This document shows positions 34,808-44,300 of a DNA stretch of 64,000 nucleotides, in pieces. The stretch's first letter is position 1, and each line of letters begins with the position of its first letter. The notes under the pieces are model-generated. The model had not been told where the DNA came from, did no database searches, and saw only the letters and a program-made list of their open reading frames with translations. Where the stretch lies: the NCBI RefSeq assembly GCF_010499245.1, contig NZ_JAAGOW010000003.1, positions 62,001-126,000 on the forward strand, read 5' to 3'. Made by a program: the position numbers and the translations under genes. This stretch comes from Variovorax sp. WS11 (GTDB lineage: Bacteria; Pseudomonadota; Gammaproteobacteria; Burkholderiales; Burkholderiaceae_C).

Positions 34808-35389
34808 ATGAAGCGATTGTTCTACTCGTCAAAGCCAATGCCAGGCGCACCCCGGCGCAGGGAGGGCGGTTTCACCCTGGTGGAATCGATGGTCGTGATT
34901 GCGATCTCCGCCATTCTCGTGGGGCTCGCCGCACCGTCGATGCGCAAGCTGATTGAGCGCAACGGCGTCAACGAGAGCCTCGATAGCCTGACGAGCAGCC
35001 TCGCCTTTGCGCGAGCCGAGGCAATCAAGCGGGGCTTCCCCGTCATCGTGTGCCGGAGCACCGGAGCCGAGACCAACACGCCAACGTGCAGTTCGAACCT
35101 CGCGTGGAACACCGGCTGGCTGGTGTTCGCGGACTTCGACAGCGACGGCGGCTTCGATTCGAGCAAGGATGATGTCCTGCTGCGCGTGCAGGGCAGCCTC
35201 GAGAAAAACGGCACGCTCCAGCAAACCAGCGCCAGCTACCAAAGCCTCCTGTTTCGGCCGACTGGAACACTCAGATTTGCAACCAGCTTCGCCCTGACCT
35301 CCCCCTCCGACCCTTCTTCGGCGGCGCGTGTCGTCTGCATAAGCGTTGGAGGGAGGGGGCGCGTCGCTTCTGGCGAGTGTGGATCATGA
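34808..35389 (+). CDS. fimT: type IV minor pilin, FimT/GspH type
   Basis: Pseudopilin expected in the priming complex of type IV pili. The prepilin peptidase site and hydrophobic helix are clear: RRREGG then FTLVESMVVIAISAILVGLA, with Glu5. The C-terminal part has the GspH-type pattern (SLAFARAEAIKRG, VCRS, GWLVFAD). 193 residues. ATG at 34808 is chosen because the leader is then 21 residues. It opens a rightward minor-pilin cluster; its stop overlaps the next start (ATGA). The cluster has lower GC and looser codon use than its neighbours, common for pilin loci. Confidence 0.88.
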   Translation: MKRLFYSSKPMPGAPRRREGGFTLVESMVVIAISAILVGLAAPSMRKLIERNGVNESLDSLTSSLAFARAEAIKRGFPVIVCRSTGAETNTPTCSSNLAWNTGWLVFADFDSDGGFDSSKDDVLLRVQGSLEKNGTLQQTSASYQSLLFRPTGTLRFATSFALTSPSDPSSAARVVCISVGGRGRVASGECGS

Positions 35390-37524
35390 TCACGCTGAGA
35401 ACGCGCTCCCATGCGGGTCGCATGCATCAAGACGGAAGTTCGCTGCTCGAAGTGCTCATCGCCATCCTGATCATGTCCTTCGGCCTGCTGGCGCTCGGTG
35501 GTCTCGCCGCCGCGGCGCAACAGTACGTGAAGATGGCCCAGTTCCAGTCCGTCGGAATGGCACTGGCCTCCGATCTCGGGGAGCGCATGCGTGGCAATGT
35601 CGCAGGCTTTCAAAGCGATGGCTATGTACGGGCCTCGGCCTATTCCACGGCGACAGTCACGGCACCGTCCTGCGCTATCGACACGGCTTGCACCGTCGCC
35701 GAGATGGCGGCGAAGGACATGGCGGAGTGGGTCAAAGACCTTCAGCAGCGCCTGCCAGGCGGAGATGCCTATGTCCGGCGCGACACCAAGAACACCCTGG
35801 CGACCGACATCTGGATTCTCTGGATCGATCCCAGCACCTCCGAACTTTCCGTAGCCGCCAACACCGGTGTCGCCGAGCCCGCCAAGCTGATTGGTTATGT
35901 GCGCGGAGAGCGGTTCGAAGAGCAAAACACCTACCGCAAGAGGATCTCGGTACTGGGCGATATCATCAATTCCACTCCTGTGCTGGTGAAAGACCTCGCA
36001 GACAGTCAGTACGACTTCCTCCCATCCACCACGGCTGGGCAGAGCAGCTATCTGCGCTATTTGAAGAGCAAGAAGTTCCGCACGCCTCAACTCTTCGTGG
36101 GTGCCAATGACGGAATGCTGCATGCGTTCAATGCAGAAAGTGGCGCTGAAAGCTTTGCCTTCGTGCCTCGGAGCGTGCTGGGGCAGCTCAAGGACTTGGC
36201 GATTCCCGCCTATGACCACAAGTATTTTGTCGACGGCCCCTTGACCGAGGTCGATGTCTACGACAACACCGCCAGCAAATGGCGAAACCTGGTCGTCGGC
36301 ACCGGGGGGGCGGGCGCGAAGAACCTGTTTGCGATCAATGTGCCCGTTCCGTCCATGCCAACGAGTGGCAATCCGACAGCGCTGACTGCCCAGCAATCGG
36401 CGCCCGGCGCAGCCGACATCTTGTGGGAAATCAACAGTAACAATCCGGACTACAGCGAGCTGGGGCATGTGCTGCAGGCGCCGGAGGCCGGCATCATGCA
36501 AGACGGCACCTCGGTCATCATCACCGGCAATGGCTTTGGCAGCGCCAGCGGACGTTCCCGGTTGTATGTGATAGATGCGCGGACAGGCGCGCGCATCAAG
36601 GTCTTGAGCCCAGCTTTCAGCAGCTCCTCCGCTGGCCTCGGTGGCGTGAAGCTGGTACGCGACGCCAACAAGCGCGTTGTGGCCGCCTATGCGGGTGATC
36701 TCTTGGGCTTTATCTGGAAGTTTGATTTTTCGTCCGCCAATCGTTCTGAATGGGGAGTGGCTTTTTCCAACACCCCGTTCTTCGGTGCGTCGAACAGCGC
36801 GAATAAGCCAGAGCCGATCACGGCCGCGCCCACCGTGCTGCCCCATCCGCTCGGCGGCGTCATGGTCCTCGCAGGAACGGGCAAGCTGTTCGAGAGCGAT
36901 GACGCGTCCAGCACGGGCGAGCAAAGTCTTTATGGCATCTGGGACAAGCCAACGCTGAGTGGTGATGTAACAACCGCCGCCCTGGTGACGCAGACCATCA
37001 CCCCTTTGACGATCAGTGACAGGACTGGCGACTACTACGCCATCAGCAGCAACAGCGTGGACTACGGCACCGGCGACACCGCCAAGAAGCGCGGCTGGAA
37101 GATCCGACTGACTATCGCCCCCGGCCAGCGGCAGATCGACGCGCCGCAGATCGAATCGGGTCGTGTGCTCTTCGGCACCATGGTGCCCGGCGGCACGGCC
37201 ACCGGTTGCGCTGCGATGCAGCCCCAGGGTTATACCTTCGTGCTCGATCCCTTCACGGGTGCGCCCAGCCAGGACGGCCCGACTTTCGATACCAACAATG
37301 ACGGGTTGTTCACGGCTGCGGACAACGCCAATGCCGCCGTGACGCATTTCTCATCGATCGGGCAGCGCCGGATTGTGCGGGTTCCCGGAAGTTCCGAGGT
37401 CCGGCTTGAAGGGCCGGGAACACCCGGAAGTCCTCTGGGCGAGGATTCCACCAAGAAGGTCAAGCTGGGAGGAACGCCAATCAAGCGCCAGTGGCGGCAG
37501 ATCGCCACGCCTCCTCCGTATTGA
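35386..37524 (+). CDS. PilV-PilY1 chimera
   Basis: One continuous frame of 712 residues joins two proteins that are normally separate. Residues 1 to about 150 are a PilV minor pilin: leader ending HQDG, then SSLLEVLIAILIMSFGLLAL with Glu at +5, and EWVKDLQQRLPGG...WILWIDPS. From about residue 160 it is the C-terminal beta-propeller of the tip adhesin PilY1: AKLIGYVRGERF, KRISVLGDIINSTPVLV, LFVGANDGMLHAF, YKYFVDGPL-like and a calcium-loop-like DTNNDGLFTAAD near the end. pilW, pilX and the N-terminal half of pilY1 that should lie between are absent. It may be a deletion fusion or an assembly collapse. If made, it would place a PilY1 propeller directly on a pilin stalk. Confidence 0.8.
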   Translation: MITLRTRSHAGRMHQDGSSLLEVLIAILIMSFGLLALGGLAAAAQQYVKMAQFQSVGMALASDLGERMRGNVAGFQSDGYVRASAYSTATVTAPSCAIDTACTVAEMAAKDMAEWVKDLQQRLPGGDAYVRRDTKNTLATDIWILWIDPSTSELSVAANTGVAEPAKLIGYVRGERFEEQNTYRKRISVLGDIINSTPVLVKDLADSQYDFLPSTTAGQSSYLRYLKSKKFRTPQLFVGANDGMLHAFNAESGAESFAFVPRSVLGQLKDLAIPAYDHKYFVDGPLTEVDVYDNTASKWRNLVVGTGGAGAKNLFAINVPVPSMPTSGNPTALTAQQSAPGAADILWEINSNNPDYSELGHVLQAPEAGIMQDGTSVIITGNGFGSASGRSRLYVIDARTGARIKVLSPAFSSSSAGLGGVKLVRDANKRVVAAYAGDLLGFIWKFDFSSANRSEWGVAFSNTPFFGASNSANKPEPITAAPTVLPHPLGGVMVLAGTGKLFESDDASSTGEQSLYGIWDKPTLSGDVTTAALVTQTITPLTISDRTGDYYAISSNSVDYGTGDTAKKRGWKIRLTIAPGQRQIDAPQIESGRVLFGTMVPGGTATGCAAMQPQGYTFVLDPFTGAPSQDGPTFDTNNDGLFTAADNANAAVTHFSSIGQRRIVRVPGSSEVRLEGPGTPGSPLGEDSTKKVKLGGTPIKRQWRQIATPPPY

Positions 37525-37531
37525 GCTGGCA

Positions 37532-37998
37532 ATGACAATGATTAACCAAACACGCCGGCGCCAACGCGGCTTTACCCTCATCGAGGTGATGATCGTGGTC
37601 GCGATCGTCGCCATCCTGTCGGCGATTGCCTATCCGAGCTATCTTGAATCCGTGCGCAAGTCGAAGCGCGCCGAGGCGCGCGCACAGCTCATGGAAGCGG
37701 CGCAGTACATGCAGCGCTTCTATTCGCAGAACGACAGTTTCATATCAAGCGTGCGATCGGGGCGACCGCAGACATGAATCTGCCGGGCACGCTGGCAACG
37801 GTGCCACGAGAAGGTGCGCAGAACTACACGATTGGCTTCGTCGCCGGCACGCGGGCTGACAGTTCTTTCAGTCTCGAGGCCGTGCCGACGGGGTCGATGC
37901 AGGGAGATCGCTGCGGCACACTGCAACTCGACAACAAAGGGGTCCGGGGTATCGTGAACGCCAAGACCGGCTTGGTGCCCAGTGACTGCTGGCGCTGA
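37532..37998 (+). pseudogene. pilE: PilE-like type IV minor pilin, frameshifted
   Basis: The N-terminus is a textbook prepilin: QRRG-type leader, then FTLIEVMIVVAIVAILSAIA, followed by KRAEARAQLMEAAQYMQRFY. The frame breaks at about 37737-37742: SQNDSF continues as ISSVRSGRPQT and stops, while the other frame gives HIKRAIGATADMNLPG and a normal pilin C-terminus (NYTIGFVAG, GDRCGTLQLDNKGVRG, DCWR) with the two Cys of the disulfide loop. One missing base explains it. Repaired length about 155 residues. Last gene of the minor-pilin cluster, convergent with nrdR (stops adjacent). Confidence 0.8.
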
Positions 37999-38442
37999 TC
38001 AAATATCCCGCAGCAACTGCCTGAACTCGTCCACGTCCTCGAAGCTGCGATAAACCGAAGCAAAGCGCACGTAAGCCACCTTGTCCATGCGCTTGAGCTC
38101 GCGCATGACGAGCTCGCCGACCTTGGTCGATTCGATCTCTCGCAGCCCGCTGGACAGCAGCTTCTGCTCGATGCGCAGCAGCGCATGGTCGATCTGCTCG
38201 ATGCTCACCGGCCGCTTGCGCAGCGCCAGCATCATCGAGGCGCGGACCTTCTTGGCGTCGAAGTCGGCACGGCTGCCGTCCTTCTTGACCACCACCGGGA
38301 AGTTGACGTCTGGCCGCTCGTAGGTGGTAAAGCGCTTTTCGCAGGTGCCGCATTGGCGGCGGCGCCGCACGAAGTCGGCATCCTCCGACACGCGGGTCTC
38401 GACGACCTGCGTTTCGAGATGACCGCAGAAAGGGCACTTCAT
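37999..38442 (-). CDS. nrdR: transcriptional repressor NrdR
   Basis: ATP/dATP-sensing repressor of ribonucleotide reductase genes. N-terminal zinc ribbon CPFC...RQCGTCEKRF, followed by an ATP-cone (VVVKKDGSRADFDAKKVRASM). 147 residues, standard. It lies 19 bp downstream of glyA on the same strand, a very common glyA-nrdR pair. ATG at 38442. Confidence 0.98.
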   Translation of the reverse strand: MKCPFCGHLETQVVETRVSEDADFVRRRRQCGTCEKRFTTYERPDVNFPVVVKKDGSRADFDAKKVRASMMLALRKRPVSIEQIDHALLRIEQKLLSSGLREIESTKVGELVMRELKRMDKVAYVRFASVYRSFEDVDEFRQLLRDI

Positions 38443-38461
38443 GCGGACGCCATGCGGGTGA

Positions 38462-39706
38462 TCAGCGGTAGACCGGGAAGCGGCTGGTCAGCGCGTGCAC
38501 CTTGGTGCGCACCGCCTCGATGGTGGTGGCATCTCGCGGGTTGTCCAGCACATCGGCGATCAGGTTCGCGGTGAGGCGCGCCTCCTCGTCCTTGAAGCCG
38601 CGCGTGGTCAAGGCAGGCGTGCCGATGCGCACGCCGCTGGTCACCATTGGCTTCTCGGGGTCGTTGGGGATGGCGTTCTTGTTGATGGTCATGTGGGCGC
38701 TGCCCAGCACCGCCTCGGCTTCCTTGCCGGTGATGCCCTTGGCGCGCAGGTCGACCAGCATCACATGGCTTTCCGTGCGGCCGCTGACGATGCGCAGGCC
38801 CCGCGCACTCAGCGTCTCGGCGACGATCTGCGCGTTCTTCACGACCTGCTGCTGGTAGGTCTTGAATTCCGGCGACAGCGCTTCCTTGAAGGCCACGGCC
38901 TTGGCCGCGATCACGTGCATGAGCGGCCCGCCCTGCAGCCCGGGGAAGATCGCGCTGTTGATGACCTTCTCGTGCTGCGACTTCATCAGGATGATGCCGC
39001 CGCGCGGGCCGCGCAGGCTCTTGTGGGTGGTGGAGGTCACCACGTCCGCGTGCGGCACGGGGTTGGGGTACACGCCCGCGGCGACCAGGCCGGCGTAGTG
39101 GGCGATGTCGACCATGAAGATCGCGCCGACGTCCTTGGCCACCTTGGCGAAGCGCTCGAAATCGATGCGCAGCGAGTAGGCCGAGGCGCCGGCGATGATC
39201 AGCTTGGGCATGGCGTCGTGTGCCTTGCGCTCCATCGCGTCGTAGTCGATCTCTTCCTTGTCGTTCAGGCCGTAGCTCACGACGTTGAACCACTTGCCGC
39301 TCATGTTGAGCGGCATGCCGTGGGTCAGGTGGCCGCCTTCGGCCAGGCTCATGCCCATGATGGTGTCGCCGGGCTTCAAGAAAGCCAGCATCACCGCCTC
39401 GTTCGCCGAGGCGCCGCAATGGGCCTGCACGTTGGCCGCATCGGCGCCGAAGAGCTGCTTGACGCGGTCGATGGCCAACTGCTCGGCGACATCGACATGC
39501 TCGCAGCCGCCGTAGTACCGCTTGCCGGGATAGCCCTCGGCGTATTTGTTGGTGAGTTGCGAGCCTTGCGCAGCCATGACGGCCGGGGAGGCGTAGTTTT
39601 CGCTCGCGATGAGCTCGATGTGCTGTTCCTGCCGAGTGTGCTCGGCTTGAATGGCGGCCCAAATTTCGGGGTCGGCTTGTTCGACCAGGATGTTCCGGTT
39701 GTACAT
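38462..39706 (-). CDS. glyA: serine hydroxymethyltransferase
   Basis: PLP enzyme that interconverts serine and glycine with tetrahydrofolate, the main one-carbon source. Motifs: IELIASENYASPAVM, GGHLTHGM, and the PLP lysine in DVVTSTTHKSLRGPRGG. 414 residues, standard. ATG at 39706 starts MYNRNILVEQADPEIW; longer in-frame starts are not conserved. Its leader region (39707-39912) separates it from the lytic transglycosylase and shows no clear promoter. It is the first gene of the pair with nrdR. Confidence 0.98.
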   Translation of the reverse strand: MYNRNILVEQADPEIWAAIQAEHTRQEQHIELIASENYASPAVMAAQGSQLTNKYAEGYPGKRYYGGCEHVDVAEQLAIDRVKQLFGADAANVQAHCGASANEAVMLAFLKPGDTIMGMSLAEGGHLTHGMPLNMSGKWFNVVSYGLNDKEEIDYDAMERKAHDAMPKLIIAGASAYSLRIDFERFAKVAKDVGAIFMVDIAHYAGLVAAGVYPNPVPHADVVTSTTHKSLRGPRGGIILMKSQHEKVINSAIFPGLQGGPLMHVIAAKAVAFKEALSPEFKTYQQQVVKNAQIVAETLSARGLRIVSGRTESHVMLVDLRAKGITGKEAEAVLGSAHMTINKNAIPNDPEKPMVTSGVRIGTPALTTRGFKDEEARLTANLIADVLDNPRDATTIEAVRTKVHALTSRFPVYR

Positions 39707-39912
39707 GGCAGTCCTTTGAGAACGATGGTCCTTGTTCTTCAACCAAACAAGGGCTGCCCAGGCGAACGGCTGAACGCCTGCTTGGCACCGCAGGCGGCAC
39801 GCTTCCCAGTGGTCATCCACGTCAGCGCCAGCACCTGAAGAGGGCTGCGCCTATCGCCAGTCGCGCGCCGTGGGAGTGTAGCCGACGGCTTCGGCCGCCG
39901 CCGCAAAAAAGC

Positions 39913-40753
39913 CTAGAGCTCCGATGCCAGCGCCACGTTCTGCGCTGGTGCCTTCCGGCTTGGCGGGCGCCACCACCGGCAGAGGGCTGCGCACGCATGC
40001 CGGGTGGCGTGGGGGTGGGGGCGGTGGAGGGCGGCGCACGGCCGGCGATCACCTGCTGCAGGCGCGCATGCTCTGCCATCACCTTGCCCCATAGCCGCCG
40101 TCGTCCGGCAGGTTGGCCACGCCCGTAGTACGCAGGCCGCCTTCCAGCGAGCCCGCCCGAGCGATGCATTCCTGCAGCACCTTGACGCCGACCCGCATGT
40201 TGGTCACCGGGTCGAAGGCGGTGAGGGTGCCGCCCGCGCTTTCGTACTTCTCGCCATGCACCCGGGTCATCACCTGCATCAGGCCCTGGGCGCCGACCTG
40301 GCTCTGGGCGAAGGGGTTGAAGCTGGACTCGACCGCCACGATGGCCAGGATCAGCGTCGGGTCGAGCTTGGAGCGCTTGCCGAGCTCGAAGGCCTCGGAC
40401 ACCAGGACGCTCAACGGCTCGACCGCCACGCGGTACTTCTTGCTCAGCCAGTAGGCAACCGCGGCCTGCGGCTTCGGCAGTTCATGCGGGCTGGCGGCCG
40501 TGGTTCGGTCGATGGCCGTGGGCTCGAGGTCGATGGTGGGTTCGGCCGGGGGCTTGCGCGCCTGCAGCCAGCCCATGAGCTGTTCTTCGCCCGACTGGCG
40601 CAGGTCCGGCCGCGCGGCCAGCGCCAGCACGGCGAACACCGTGGCGAGCCCGAGCAGGGCAAAGCCGTTGTGGGTCACTTCGAAAAAGCCTTCGGCCACG
40701 TCGGACGTGAAAGTCCGCAGCCCTCGGGCTGTGGCAGCAAACGCCTGTTTCAT
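39913..40753 (-). pseudogene. lytic transglycosylase, C-terminal third frameshifted
   Basis: Membrane-anchored SLT-type murein transglycosylase. Intact part: TM near residues 30-47, then the SLT core with catalytic Glu in AIVAVESSFNPFAQSQVGAQ and LMQVMTRVHGEKYESAGG. The frame changes near 40130 (LEGGLR then YY in another frame), near 40086 (GGYG then KVMAEHARLQQVIAG in another frame), in the Pro-rich part about 40000-40040, and near 39943 (ending QNVALASEL in a third frame, stop TAG at 39913-39915). As given, the first frame stops at 40079 after 224 residues, which still includes the catalytic core. The ATG at 40753 is well placed behind a good minus-strand promoter. Confidence 0.75.
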
Positions 40754-40948
40754 CGCTCTTCCTCCTTCTGTGCGGCACCTGGGTCGCAGCGCCGGAAGGC
40801 GGTGGTCGAAGGCGGCGGCGCTTGTGGATTGGTACGAATCAGGTACCGCGCGAGAGGGGTTAGAGCGCGGCCGCCTGATTAAGCCGAAAGAATTCGGCGG
40901 CGGGTGTAGGACAGAACCCGGCCGGCAATGGGCGTTCGGGTAGGGCGG

Positions 40949-40977
40949 ATTTTAGGAGGCGCTTAATACCCGGTCAA
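40949..40977 (-). promoter_or_regulatory. sigma-70 promoter of lytic transglycosylase
   Basis: On the minus strand TTGACC (40977-40972), 17-bp spacer, TAAAAT (40954-40949). This near-consensus pair would start transcription about 190 nt before the lytic transglycosylase ATG, leaving a long 5' UTR. The 593-bp divergent gap 40754-41346 holds no gene that I can support. Confidence 0.7.
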
Positions 40978-41061
40978 GCATAAGGAACTGACAAATTATG
41001 CTATTTGTGAGCTTTGGAAAGGGCGTGCATCGCTCTGCGCTGGCCCATTGAAAAGCTTATT

Positions 41062-41090
41062 TTGCAATCTCGTGACAGCAGGCCTACCCT
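41062..41090 (+). promoter_or_regulatory. possible sigma-70 promoter of DUF748 gene
   Basis: TTGCAA (41062-41067), 17-bp spacer, TACCCT (41085-41090), in the divergent intergenic region. The -10 box is imperfect and the distance to the ATG at 41347 is about 250 bp, so this is tentative. Confidence 0.35.
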
Positions 41091-41346
41091 GAGGTTGCCT
41101 GAGGTTTCAGGCGTTTAACCGAGGTCCGGTAACCGGGAGAGATCCATCGAACGGTTCAGAGGCCGAGGCCCCATGGTGGCAATCTCTTGCTGCCAGCATG
41201 ACTGGAACAATCCAACTTCCGGTCGAGCGAAAAGATGGCATGGGCGTGGCGCCCGCCATCGAGCCCGGAGGCCAGACATCAAGTCAGGCAGCCGGGCTTT
41301 CTAGTTTCTGGGAAGCTCCATCGGTTTGGGGCAAACTCGCCCTCCG

Positions 41347-44300
41347 ATGAATGCTGCTTCGCTGAAACAAAACAAGTGGGTGCGGCGGGCGGTGCTGGCC
41401 TTGCTGGTGTTGCTCGCGCTCTGGGCGCTCGCCTGGCTCGCCGTCCCGCCGATCGCCAAAAGCCAGATCCAGAAGATCGCGAGCGAAAAACTCGGTCGCC
41501 AGGTCACGGTCGGCAAGATCGACTTCAAGCCCTGGACGCTGGAGCTCACGCTCGACGACCTGCGCATCGCGACCGCCGACGGCAGCCGCCCGCAACTATC
41601 CGTCGGGCGCATCTATGCCGACGCCGAACTGCAGTCGATCGTGCGGCTGGCGCCCGTGATCGACGCCATCAGCGTCGATGCCCCCGCCATTCTGTTGACC
41701 CACCAGGCGGACGGCAAATACGACATCGACGACATCCTGGCCAAGCTCGCCAGCGCCCCCGAGACGCCCAAGAGCGAGCCGCCGCGCTTCGCGATCTACA
41801 ACATCGCCATCACCAACGGGTCGGTCGACTTCGACGACCAGGCCGTCAAGCGCAAGCACGAGCTGCGCAACTTCGTGCTCAAGGTGCCGTTCCTGAGCAA
41901 CCTCCCTTCGCAGCGGACGATCAAGACCGAGCCCAAGCTGGCTTTCGTGCTCAACGGCAGCGCCTTCGATTCGGCGGCCGCGAGCACGCCCTTCGCCGAC
42001 GACCGCAAGACCGACGCCCAGATCAGCTTCAAGGACCTGGACCTGGTGCACTACCTGGGCTACATCCCCGGCGGCCTGCCGGTCGCCCTGCAGGCCGGCA
42101 AACTCGACGCGGACCTGAAGATCGATTTCGTCCAGACAGCCACCGCCGGTCTCAAGATCACCGGAACGGTGGCGGCGCACAGTATCCAGCTTGCCGACTC
42201 GAAGGCGCGCGATCTGCTTCGCTTCGACTCGCTCAAAGTGGCGCTGGCCGATGTGCGCCCGCTGGAGCGTGTGCTGCACCTGAGCGAGGTGGCACTGGCA
42301 GCGCCGCAGCTGGTGGTGGCGCGCGACGCGGCCGGCCGGCTCAACCTGCTGCCCGCCGCACCGGGCGGTGGCGCAGCCGAGAAGGCGCCGCCGCCCGATG
42401 CTCCGCCGAACGGCGAGGCCGGCGCCAAGCCCGCAGCGGCCGCGGCGCCTGGCTGGCGCGTGCAGGTAGACAAGCTGGCCCTGTCCGGCGGCGAGATCGG
42501 ATGGCGCGACCAGAGCATCCAGCCGGCGGCGGCGGTCGACATGAAGCAGCTCCAGATCGACGCCAGCGCCATCGCCTGGCCGATGGAGAAGCCGGCCGTC
42601 TTCAGCGGTTCCACCGCCGTGGGCGGCGCCGCACTCAAGTTCGGCGGCGAGGCGACCGACAAGGTCGCCAAGGTGCAGGCCGAGGTCGAGGCCCTGCCGC
42701 TGTCGCTAGCAGCGCCGTACCTGGCGCAGAGCCTGGAGCCCACGCTCGACGGCAAGCTCAGCGGCCAGATCGACGTCGCCTGGAATCAGCCCGACCTGAA
42801 GTTCAAGGCCAAGCGGGTCGCGGTCGACGGGCTGGCGCTGACGCAGGCGAAGACCGCGCTGGCCAGCGTGGGGCGCTTCGAGCTGGCCGATGCCGAAGTC
42901 GACATGACGAAGCACACGCTGAGCATCGCCTCGTTCAGCGCCAACAGCCCCAAGGTGCTTGTCGAGCGGGACAACGAGAAGCGCTGGATGTTCGAGCGCT
43001 GGCTCAAGGCACCGCCGGGCGGCAGCCAGGCCGCGGCCACGGAGGCCAAGGCCGCCGCGCCCAAGAATCCGAAGGTGCCTGCCGCCGATGCCAACACCAA
43101 ACCCTGGGAGCTGTCCATCGGCACCGTGGCGGTCGACAACGGTGCGCTGTCCTATTCCGACAAGGCGGGGGCGACGCCGGTGGCCTTCGAAATCAGTGCC
43201 CTGAAGGTCAACGCCCAGAAAATCGCGCCCAACACTGCCACCGCCTCGCCGCTGCAGCTGTCGGGGCGCATCGCCGCCGGCCGTGCGGAAGCGGGGCGCT
43301 TCGACTACAAGGGCACGGTGGCGCTCAAGCCGGTGGCGGCCGAGGGCCGGCTGGAAGTGGCCTCCGTCCCGGCGCACGCCTTCAAGGCCTACTACGCTGA
43401 CGCGCTCAATATCGACATCCGGCGCGCCTTTGCCAGCTATCGCGGTACGGTCAAGTACAGCGCCACGCCAGCCGGCATGAGCGTGAAACTGGCGGGCGAC
43501 ACGGCGCTGGAAGACTTCCGCGCCAACAGCGCGACGCTGACCCAATCGCCCGGCCAGGCCAATCGCAGCAACCAGCTGCTGAGCTGGAAGACCCTGAACC
43601 TGCGCGGGCTGCAGGTCAATCTGGTGCCCCAGGCGCCGCTGGCGGTGGACGTGCGCGAAACCACGCTGACCGACTTCTTCGCGCGCGTGATCATCGACCC
43701 GACGGGCCGCCTCAATCTGCAGGATCTCACCAAGAAGCCCGGAGAGCCGGCGCCAGCGCCCGCCGGCGAGGCCAGCACGCGGCGCAGCCTCGGCGGCACC
43801 ACCACGACCACGACCGCCAAGAAACAGGCGGCGCCTTCCGGCGGCGCCCCGGTGTCCGCGGAGGCGATGGTCGGCGGTGCGCCCCCGCCTGCTGCCGCCG
43901 CCCCCGCGGCGACGGCGAAGGCGCCGGCGACCGAGAGCGGCGGTCCCGCGCCGGTCATCAACTTCGGCCCCATGAACCTGGTCAACGGGCGCATCGACTT
44001 CAGCGACCTGTTCGTCAAGCCCAACTACTCGGCCGACCTCAGCGAGCTGACCGGCAAGCTCAGCGCCTTCTCGTCCAAGCCGCAGGGCGACAGGCCGGCG
44101 CTGGCCGACCTCGAACTGCGCGGCAAGGCCCAGCAGACGGCCGCGCTGGAGATCACCGGCAAGCTCAACCCGCTGGCCAAGCCGCTGGAGCTCGACATCA
44201 CCGCCAAGATGCGCGAGCTGGATCTGCCCCCGCTCTCGCCGTACTCGGTGCGCTACGCCGGCCACGGCATCGAGCGCGGCAAGCTCAGCATGGAGGTGAG

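Noticed and set aside
35236..37347. A 700-codon open frame on the minus strand opposite the pilin chimera
   Set aside because: No family resemblance and no start context; the plus-strand frame has clear pilin and PilY1 motifs.
38495..39838. A long plus-strand frame opposite glyA
   Set aside because: Antisense shadow of glyA; composition rich in Gly, Val, Asp and His without motifs.
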